NCBI GenBank assembly: GCA_022601315.1
Contig: JAHZIU010000186.1
Span: 1 to 6,582, forward strand
Direction of reading: 5' to 3'
Length of the DNA: 6,582 nt
Source: Betaproteobacteria bacterium
GTDB lineage: Bacteria; Pseudomonadota; Gammaproteobacteria; Burkholderiales; Nitrosomonadaceae
In this document: positions 1 through 5,398 of the stretch, one piece after another
Numbering within the stretch: the first letter of the stretch is position 1
Layout of the letters: every line of letters starts with the position of its first letter
Program-made: the position numbers and the translations under genes
Notes under the pieces: generated by a model
The model's input: only the letters and a program-made list of their open reading frames with translations
The model's database searches: none
What the model was told of the DNA's origin: nothing

Positions 1-174
1 TCCGACCATATCGCCGCTGGATACCCAGGCAGGAATTGCTTTGTAACGTTCAGAAAATGCAGTGCCAATTTCAATCACTGCGAGTGCAGTAAGCAAAAAT
101 AGTGTCCAAATCACGGGTTCCAGTAAATAACCGACCAGATTGTGCATAATGCCAATGGAACTTGAGCTCAACAT
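1..174 (-). CDS. MotA/TolQ/ExbB-like proton-channel protein, N-terminal fragment
   Basis: The first 58 codons of a gene that continues beyond the left edge. It starts at the ATG at 174-172, only four bases after the TAA of the CobN-like gene, so the two are almost certainly translated from one mRNA. The visible protein has a short polar N-terminus, then a hydrophobic membrane segment at about residues 15-37 (YLLEPVIWTLFLLTALAV), then a polar stretch with Ser-Glu-Arg-Tyr. This layout resembles the first transmembrane helix of MotA/TolQ/ExbB proteins. From family knowledge, membrane-anchored CobN homologues are often followed by such a protein and then a small DUF2149/ExbD-like partner; whether that gene follows here cannot be seen. 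The inferred role is an inner-membrane channel that couples proton-motive force to the periplasmic CobN-like protein or to a TonB-dependent transport step. The family call rests on hydrophobicity and neighbourhood, since the diagnostic later helices lie outside the window. Confidence 0.72.
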   Translation of the reverse strand, partial: MLSSSSIGIMHNLVGYLLEPVIWTLFLLTALAVIEIGTAFSERYKAIPAWVSSGDMVG

Positions 175-178
175 CGAA

Positions 179-3100
179 TTAATCTCTCTTGTTTGTGATG
201 TTAGTTGCTGGCGTTCTTGCGCCGTGTAACCAACCAATAATCAATAGTAGGATGACAATGGCTGCTAAGGCATAGAGCAAAGTATAGTCAGACGAGTCAT
301 TTTTCTCGGTGTCATGCTGAAACTCATTAGCGGGAGGTGTCTGTAGTTCGGTATCATCCGTCAGTGTGATTTCAGTAATCATAGTTGGCGCATCAGCCAC
401 CGCTGGCGTCACTTTGGTTACCTGTAATAAGGCTTGTAGCTGTGCATACTGATCTTCCTTGGTATACCCCTGCAACCATTCGTAGATTGGGTGATCCTGG
501 GTGGTATGGCCACTGCCGGGTAGACCATGCGTTAGAACCAGAGCAGCAAATTGTTCAGCAATCTGTTCGAGCGTTTGCTGATCGGTATCCCAAAAATCCT
601 TTTGAGCTGCGACTAACATCACAGCCAGCATGTTTGTTTTTACATGTACATTGTGGCCCTGTTGCAGAAATTGATCCAAACCCAGATTTAATTTGTCATC
701 GATATAGACTTGCTTGACTTCATCCCAAACCCAGCTCTTAACCACGCTAGGATTGGTGACCTGCCAGCCCCAGAGATACTCAAGGAATTCACTTCCCATG
801 GTTCTGGCACCAGCATAGCCTTCGTCGATGAGTGGTTTGAGCCACTGAGGATTGAGAAAACGACCACGTAATTCTGTTAACAAAGCGGTTTGCAACGGCT
901 CAATTTTCAAGTTCTGGCTGTCGGCATGTGACAGAATATAATTATTGGGTACCTGACCTGTCACTGTTTCCACAGCGAGGCTTAATCCACCCAGATAATC
1001 AAAAGAATCATTATTATCAAGCAAACCATACAGATTACTAGCGCGCCCCAAATAGGTATTAGCTACTGTGCTCAAACGTTGCTGAAATAGATCTTGAGTA
1101 GCATCACCGCGTAAATTGGCGCCGTAGGCATGACCCATACGATAAATATAAGTTTTTGCTATTTGGCTTCTGTCTTGCCAGGAACCCGAACGTTCAACCA
1201 TACGGTTAACACCCGCACCGTAGGAGCCAGGTGGCGCACCGAACACGCGGTAGGCGGCTTCGCGTCCTGCTTGCTCGGGTTTAATCCCGGCATGTAAAGC
1301 GGTACGGGTATCTTTAACCCAACGCGCGGCAACACGGTTAATATCAAGTGGTTCACGACCGGGTTGAGCGACGTGATCGAGTGGTGCCAAGGCACTATTC
1401 AATGCGTAGGTTAAAGCGGGGTATTGTTCACGAATCAGATCGGAAGAGGCATCCAATGCCATGAGAACGGCACGTTCTAACCAAACCAATTGTGCACCAT
1501 AGAGGTCACGAAATAATCCTGAGGTAGTAAACAAAGTGTCACGCCGCAGACGAGGCGTCTTTTTACCTTGCGCACCAGTATCCTTTAGGCTTGCTAAATC
1601 AAGGCGCTCCAGTCCTTTAAAAATTCCCCTGCTGTTCCATATCGGCTTTACCCCGAGCATGTCAAAACCAAACGCAATCATGGCACCTTCGTCGCGGACA
1701 ACATCAGATGCCCAAAGCACGATTGCATCCGCTTCCGAATCTGCTGCTTGTTTTGCGTCCGTGACTGTGGCAGCGCGGGCTTTGGCTGCTAACTCAATGC
1801 CTATTTGATAACCCAGTCGCGATGGAATCAAACTACCGTTCAACGCATAAAAATTACGCCCAGTTGGTAAAGCTTCGGGCGTGCGAATCGGGTCATTACC
1901 TTTACCGGCCATAACATATTGACCGTCAAGTGCAGCTAACAATGCTTTTATTTCTGCTTTTGGCGATACGCGCAATAACTGTTCCCATTCACTATCCTCA
2001 GGTTTGTTCTGGCTCATGGATCGCAGCATTGTTGTTACTGCATCGCCAGCCCAGTCACGTCCGAAAACATGTAGGCCTAACGGCATGAAGTCTTCCTGCA
2101 GTTGGGTTAGATAGTGTCCGACCTCATGTACCAGTAATTCATCATCAATTTGGTCAAATTCGGTAATGCCACGAACGTCCAATTCATCGGACATACTGGC
2201 AATCAATTCTTCCTTTAAATTTAATGCATCGATCACGCGCTTGATTTCGCTGATGGCGCGGTGGCGTATCGCTTCTGCATTGAAAGGTGCGGCCTCATAA
2301 CTTTCCACCAACTGGCGCAATTCTAATAAGCTGTCATAGAGCTCTGTGCTGTCCAGCGGTGGTGTCAGATGATCGATGATAACCGCTAATCCACGACGTT
2401 TGGCTTGTATCCCTTCACCCACGCCATCTACGATGTAAGGATAAATACTGGGTAAATCCCCTAATATGGCACTGGGATAGTCTTCCTCACTCATGCCGAC
2501 GCGATGACGTGGCAAAAACTCATATGTGGAATGTCGCCCTAGGTGAATGACCGCATCGGCTCCGAATTCTTTATTAAGCCATTGGTAGAACGCCATGTAC
2601 TGATGTGGCGGTGGGAATGATAAATTTGCATGCAGTAGTTCCTCATTGAGCTCCCAGCCACGCGGTGGTTGAGGTCCCACAAAGATATTTCCAAACTGAA
2701 TTCCCGGCAAAACAATCTTGTCATCATGCACCATTACATAGCCGGGCGCCTCACCCCAGCCACGAATACCTTCTACACCTTGTGTAGTGATGGCATCAAC
2801 CAGTTCTGCAGCATGATGCCAATCAATTTGATTAACATCATCATTGGCATATACCGCATCTAGTTGATCAAGTAATTTCAGTACGCGTTCACGCGCAGGG
2901 TGATCTGCGCCATCCAGCGCATGATAAAGATTCTTGATAACACGCGTCATCAACCGTTGGCTAATAGTTTTATCTTCCAGTTGCACGGCCCGTTGCAATG
3001 TGTTGTGTAGATAACCCAGCGGACCGTGAATGATTTCCTGCTGTAGTGTTTTGGGTAGTGATGCAAACCATTGCTGATATTGCTGCTTATTAATCACCTG

Positions 3101-4528
3101 AACTCTAGTCGCCATATCGGCCAGTGCTGTTCCGTCTTCGGGCAGATTGACGCCATTCAATTGTAATAAATCAAGCAATTCATCCGAATTGGCAGGTAGC
3201 GTACCTGTGTCATAGCCTTCTGCTTGTAGTGCGGTTAGTATTTCAAATAATGACTCGGGAACATTTAAATTATCAGCGCCAATATTATGGCGGCCAGGCG
3301 GATGGTTGTAATAGACTAGCGCCAGTTTTTTTTCTTTGTTGGCCTTGCTTTGTAGCGTTAGCCATCGGTTGACCCGTTGCCCCAGCAGCTTGACCTGAGA
3401 CGGAATGGTTTCTGATAAAGCAAGTTTTGCGCCTGTCAGACGATCAATGCTTGAATCACCCAATGCGGCAACCACCATTGGTTGCGTAACGCCTTGTAAT
3501 TCAGGCATAGCCACTCGATAATGCACGGAGTCCCAACGGAGCCCTTCTTCTGATAACAACCAATCTGCTTCAGTATCACTACTGAGTCGAATCGCCTTAA
3601 TTATAGGTATATTCAAAGCTTCAAATTGCTCAGTGACCCGCTCACGACCTTCGCCACCACCGACAACAAAATTCTGCAATGATATTAACGCGCGAATACG
3701 ACTACTCTGATCAACCAGTGTTTGCATGGCAAGCACACTGGCTGATCCCCAGCCAGCAAGTACCGACATGCACCCGGTTGATTTTTGTTCTAATATGTCA
3801 CACAACTCATCCAGTAATTTTTTTTCACCTGGCCGGTCACCCATTTCATAATCTAGCAGTACTATCCAGGATGAATTTTGCGAGAAATCGAATTGATCCA
3901 ACCGATAAAACGCATCACGATAATAGGCGCGGATAGGCGCAATCAGATGCGGCCGGCCTTGTGTTTCTGAGCTGTTTAACAGGTGATTCAAATGAACAAA
4001 CAAACCCTGCATATTGGCACTGCTGCGTCCCAACCAGAACAGCCGTGAGAGTAACCAATCGTGTTGCTGAGGAAATTTACCTAAGCGGGATTCGAGCCAC
4101 TGTTCAGTGTCCTGATCAGGGTCGGGATTTTGCATAAGTGCTTCAATGTTGGCATTGAGCAATAACGGTTGGCTATGAATTTGTGAGGCAGATACTAACT
4201 GACGATCACTGTGTACAGCGACAAAATTATCAATCAGGCCTTGTTGCAGCGAACTATTCAGCAATGTGGCGGCATGACCAAACACCCCACCAGCAAATAC
4301 CAATTTAGCCGACTGCAATAATTGCTGTTGCTGAGTCGGGTCAAGATCAAGCCATTGTTCAGTCGTACGAATCTGTATTGTAATATTGGCGTTCTGTTGC
4401 AAAAAAGTGTGTGCACCACTGATAACATCAGGTGCATTTTGTGGTGAAATAATGGCAACAATGGTAGCTGCGTAAGCAGGCACAGCTAGCATCAGTAATA
4501 ATAAGATGCAAAACAGTCGTTTAGTCAC
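179..4528 (-). CDS. Periplasmic, membrane-anchored CobN-family chelatase (HmuS-like)
   Basis: A 1449-residue protein of the CobN/magnesium-chelatase H family, longer than typical cytoplasmic CobN (about 1250). Residues 1-20 form a clear Sec signal peptide (basic MTKR, Leu-rich core, AYA before residue 21). The family core shows YYNHPPGRHNIGADNLNVPES near 406-426, IHLGRHSTYEFLP near 661-673, YPYIVDGVGEGIQAKRR at 696-712, DHLTPPL at 719-725, PTGRNFYALNGSLIPS at 888-903, RVFGAPPGSYGAG at 1094-1106 and NPQWL at 1226-1230. A transmembrane helix lies at about 1416-1435, followed by a short basic tail. The body should therefore face the periplasm, anchored at its C-terminus. Canonical CobN inserts cobalt into hydrogenobyrinate diamide in the cytoplasm with CobS and CobT; neither is seen here. 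Recalled knowledge: the CobN homologue HmuS of Bacteroidota haem-uptake operons also sits beside ExbB-like genes and has been reported to remove metal from haem. The riboswitch upstream points to a corrinoid or cobalt substrate here. Chelation versus dechelation is undecided. Confidence 0.9.
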   Translation of the reverse strand: MTKRLFCILLLLMLAVPAYAATIVAIISPQNAPDVISGAHTFLQQNANITIQIRTTEQWLDLDPTQQQQLLQSAKLVFAGGVFGHAATLLNSSLQQGLIDNFVAVHSDRQLVSASQIHSQPLLLNANIEALMQNPDPDQDTEQWLESRLGKFPQQHDWLLSRLFWLGRSSANMQGLFVHLNHLLNSSETQGRPHLIAPIRAYYRDAFYRLDQFDFSQNSSWIVLLDYEMGDRPGEKKLLDELCDILEQKSTGCMSVLAGWGSASVLAMQTLVDQSSRIRALISLQNFVVGGGEGRERVTEQFEALNIPIIKAIRLSSDTEADWLLSEEGLRWDSVHYRVAMPELQGVTQPMVVAALGDSSIDRLTGAKLALSETIPSQVKLLGQRVNRWLTLQSKANKEKKLALVYYNHPPGRHNIGADNLNVPESLFEILTALQAEGYDTGTLPANSDELLDLLQLNGVNLPEDGTALADMATRVQVINKQQYQQWFASLPKTLQQEIIHGPLGYLHNTLQRAVQLEDKTISQRLMTRVIKNLYHALDGADHPARERVLKLLDQLDAVYANDDVNQIDWHHAAELVDAITTQGVEGIRGWGEAPGYVMVHDDKIVLPGIQFGNIFVGPQPPRGWELNEELLHANLSFPPPHQYMAFYQWLNKEFGADAVIHLGRHSTYEFLPRHRVGMSEEDYPSAILGDLPSIYPYIVDGVGEGIQAKRRGLAVIIDHLTPPLDSTELYDSLLELRQLVESYEAAPFNAEAIRHRAISEIKRVIDALNLKEELIASMSDELDVRGITEFDQIDDELLVHEVGHYLTQLQEDFMPLGLHVFGRDWAGDAVTTMLRSMSQNKPEDSEWEQLLRVSPKAEIKALLAALDGQYVMAGKGNDPIRTPEALPTGRNFYALNGSLIPSRLGYQIGIELAAKARAATVTDAKQAADSEADAIVLWASDVVRDEGAMIAFGFDMLGVKPIWNSRGIFKGLERLDLASLKDTGAQGKKTPRLRRDTLFTTSGLFRDLYGAQLVWLERAVLMALDASSDLIREQYPALTYALNSALAPLDHVAQPGREPLDINRVAARWVKDTRTALHAGIKPEQAGREAAYRVFGAPPGSYGAGVNRMVERSGSWQDRSQIAKTYIYRMGHAYGANLRGDATQDLFQQRLSTVANTYLGRASNLYGLLDNNDSFDYLGGLSLAVETVTGQVPNNYILSHADSQNLKIEPLQTALLTELRGRFLNPQWLKPLIDEGYAGARTMGSEFLEYLWGWQVTNPSVVKSWVWDEVKQVYIDDKLNLGLDQFLQQGHNVHVKTNMLAVMLVAAQKDFWDTDQQTLEQIAEQFAALVLTHGLPGSGHTTQDHPIYEWLQGYTKEDQYAQLQALLQVTKVTPAVADAPTMITEITLTDDTELQTPPANEFQHDTEKNDSSDYTLLYALAAIVILLLIIGWLHGARTPATNITNKRD
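183..188 (-). promoter_or_regulatory. Ribosome binding site of the ExbB-like gene
   Basis: The purine run AAGAGAGA (GAGAGA at 188-183) lies 8 bases before the ATG at 174. It overlaps the last codons of the CobN-like gene, which suggests translational coupling and fixes the start of the downstream gene. Confidence 0.6.
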
Positions 4529-4535
4529 AGATAAG

Positions 4536-4539
4536 TTCC
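4536..4539 (-). promoter_or_regulatory. Weak ribosome binding site before a GTG start
   Basis: The CobN-like gene starts with GTG at 4528-4526. The only Shine-Dalgarno-like element is GGAA, 7 bases upstream. The start is chosen because it gives a complete signal peptide directly, and no in-frame ATG, GTG or TTG was found in the 35 bases upstream. The weak site suits a gene whose translation is gated by its leader. Confidence 0.45.
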
Positions 4540-4658
4540 AGATGAAAAATGAACAAAACTGAGAAACGGGGGGATTAAAACAGAGAAAACGGAATAACGC
4601 GTACAGATCGTTTTATGACAATCTGATCATCAATTAGCGTCAAGCGGAGAGCCTCTAT

Positions 4659-4678
4659 GATTGCACTCCCCGGCAATC
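4659..4678 (-). repeat. Short inverted repeat in the riboswitch leader
   Basis: Six-base arms GATTGC and GCAATC enclose an 8-base loop containing GGGGAG. The loop can alternatively pair with CTCTCC about 14 bases downstream (six pairs, one of them G-U). The two pairings exclude each other, which is how a switching expression platform could be built. No folding energies were calculated. Confidence 0.35.
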
Positions 4679-4693
4679 AGAAAATAATGTTTT

Positions 4694-4863
4694 TATGGCA
4701 GGTCTTCTGGCTCACGTATCATCGCTAAGTACCAACCTTCCCAAAATCTGTTTGACAGACTTCAGTGGTTATTCAGTATCACTGCGGTACTTAACTCCAC
4801 GTATACAGTTGCGGGGACAGCTTCGTTTAAACGAATTCCCTATTATCTCGGTTAGAGACCATA
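4694..4863 (-). ncRNA. Cobalamin riboswitch aptamer
   Basis: All hallmark segments of the cobalamin (B12-element) riboswitch occur in order on the minus strand: AATAGGGAA (4844-4836), GCTGTCCCCGCAACTGTA (4821-4804), the B12-box core CCACTG (4768-4763), GGGAAGG (4742-4736) and GCCAGAAGACCTGCC (4711-4697). The closing stem P1 forms as in E. coli btuB: TATGGTC (4863-4857) pairs with GACC and CCATA around the bulged TG in GACCTGCCATA. An internal 8-bp helix, TAAGTACC (4793-4786) with GGTACTTA (4733-4726), encloses the B12 box, which is followed by a hairpin with arms AAGTCTG/CAGATTT. The arm between AATAGGGAA and GCTGTCCCC is short (TTCGT TTAA ACGAA), with a four-base loop. Binding of cobalamin should repress the CobN-like and ExbB-like genes downstream. 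Confidence 0.95.
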
Positions 4864-4875
4864 GAAACTATGGTT

Positions 4876-4905
4876 ATTATACGTTTTTTAGACCAAGAAT
4901 GTGAA
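4876..4905 (-). promoter_or_regulatory. Sigma70-type promoter of the riboswitch operon
   Basis: The minus strand has TTCACA (4905-4900, five of six matches to the -35 consensus), an 18-base spacer and a perfect TATAAT (4881-4876). Transcription would begin near 4869, a few bases before the 5' strand of the riboswitch P1 stem at 4863. That placement strongly supports the assignment. Confidence 0.8.
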
Positions 4906-4916
4906 AGGCTTCATAT

Positions 4917-5149
4917 TTGAAACTAATCTTTGTCCAATCTCCGATACTGAATGGCGGCGGTGGTTTCAACCGCCATTACCAGACCATTGCCATCTACTTG
5001 CCGTGCAAAGGTCTTCCACAATTCATGAGGCTTATGAGAAGATCATATTTCTTTGCAAATCTTTTGCCGAAAAAGTGTCACTTTCTATATTTACTTTAAA
5101 TATTGATCGAAGGCCTGATATTCCATACTTTCCAGTTGAATATATTTAG
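4917..5149 (+). pseudogene. Possible decayed glycosyltransferase 5' end (frame-split)
   Basis: From a TTG at 4917 the frame reads MKLIFVQSPILNGGGGF and then NRHYQTIAIYL, which resembles a glycosyltransferase family 4 N-terminus: a first beta-strand, a glycine-rich loop, then an amphipathic helix. An AAAGG at 4904-4908 lies 8 bases before the TTG. After about residue 32 the resemblance ends, and this frame stops at 5099. A neighbouring frame stays open to the TAG at 5149 and there reads like protein (EKIIFLCKSFAEKV, then SLSIFTLNIDRRPDIPYF). One reading is a glycosyltransferase gene start broken by a frameshift and truncated. The alternative is chance open frames in non-coding DNA. The AAAGG overlaps the -35 box of the divergent riboswitch promoter, which leaves no obvious room for a promoter of its own and favours a remnant over a working gene. 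I do not recognise a specific gene. Confidence 0.25.
4950..4977. repeat. 8-bp perfect inverted repeat
   Basis: AATGGCGG (4950-4957) and CCGCCATT (4970-4977) are perfect inverted arms around a 12-base loop. No T-run follows, so it is not a convincing terminator. It could be a transcript hairpin, an operator or chance within the possible glycosyltransferase remnant. Confidence 0.4.
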
Positions 5150-5211
5150 GGTGTTTCAGCTATTAGCAAAGTGTGTGACGTTGCTTTCTCGTTTTATGTC
5201 AATGAATGCCT

Positions 5212-5227
5212 AAATATATAGATATTT
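5212..5227. repeat. AT-rich inverted repeat
   Basis: AAATAT and ATATTT arms flank the four bases ATAG. In AT-rich DNA this may be chance; it could also be a regulator site or an easily melted region. Confidence 0.25.
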
Positions 5228-5328
5228 CTCAGGACAGATATATTGTTAGAATAGGCGCGTTCCTGTGTTTATCGCGGGTTGCAATGTAACGCGTCAAGAA
5301 AGCGTATTAGGTTAATAGATGCAAAGTA

Positions 5329-5341
5329 TCATCATTGATGA
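5329..5341. promoter_or_regulatory. Possible operator palindrome
   Basis: TCATCA-T-TGATGA is a perfect 6-bp inverted repeat around one central base, 57 bases before the ATG of the synthetase-like gene. It overlaps the best available -35-like hexamer. Its size and place suit a transcription-factor half-site pair, but no factor is identified. Confidence 0.25.
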
Positions 5342-5387
5342 ATCTTCTGGAATTTTTTGTAAGATTATCTCGTCACCATTGGATATT

Positions 5388-5393
5388 AAAGGA
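5388..5393 (+). promoter_or_regulatory. Ribosome binding site of the synthetase-like gene
   Basis: AAAGGA lies 5 bases before the ATG at 5399. An in-frame TAA at 5387-5389 lies just upstream, so the protein cannot start earlier. This matters because it fixes the cysteine at residue 5. Confidence 0.75.
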
Positions 5394-5398
5394 AAAAT

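Larger units (their letters stand above)
4529..4693 (-). promoter_or_regulatory. Riboswitch expression platform / 5' leader, with rut-like stretch
   Basis: This is the 165-nt mRNA segment between the cobalamin aptamer and the GTG start. I see no GC-rich hairpin followed by a U-run, so intrinsic termination is not supported. It has a 6-bp inverted repeat, GATTGC/GCAATC (4678-4673 with 4664-4659). Next to the gene, the transcript at 4600-4541 is pyrimidine-rich and poor in G (16 C against 7 G in 60 bases) and contains a run of six C. That composition fits a Rho-loading region. Rho-dependent termination or masking of the weak ribosome site are the two likely control modes; both are inferences. 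Confidence 0.45.
5150..5398. other. AT-rich intergenic region upstream of the synthetase-like gene
   Basis: Roughly 250 bases with stops in all frames and no convincing protein. Two short reading frames start here: 5206-5289 (27 codons, no ribosome site) and 5319-5423 (34 codons, overlapping the next gene's start); neither can be supported. The promoter of the downstream gene presumably lies here, but I see no good -35/-10 pair. The best is TTGATG (5335-5340) with TAAGAT (5360-5365), at a long 19-base spacing. Two palindromes are listed separately. Confidence 0.5.

Noticed and set aside
385..717. Plus-strand open frame of 110 codons opposite the CobN-like gene
   Set aside because: It is antisense to a strongly supported coding sequence, has no family resemblance and no convincing ribosome site. 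The same holds for the open frames at 1536-1808, 2669-2863 and 3679-3936.
179..4528. Canonical aerobic cobaltochelatase or magnesium chelatase H subunit
   Set aside because: A signal peptide, a C-terminal membrane anchor and an ExbB-like neighbour do not fit a cytoplasmic chelatase working with CobS/CobT or BchI/BchD. No such genes are in the window.
4600..4680. Intrinsic terminator in the riboswitch leader
   Set aside because: The short inverted repeats there are not followed by a U-run, and the region has no long GC-rich stem.
4695..4904. Plus-strand open frame of 69 codons
   Set aside because: It is the reverse complement of the cobalamin riboswitch and its promoter; structural conservation of the RNA explains the sequence.
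5206..5289. 27-codon frame as a possible lasso or other peptide precursor for the synthetase-like enzyme
   Set aside because: No ribosome binding site, no recognisable leader motif, and half of it is AT-rich palindromic sequence.
5343..5362. Sigma54 promoter resembling CTGGAATTTTTTGTA
   Set aside because: The GG and the distal G are 9 rather than 10 bases apart, and the -12 GC is missing.
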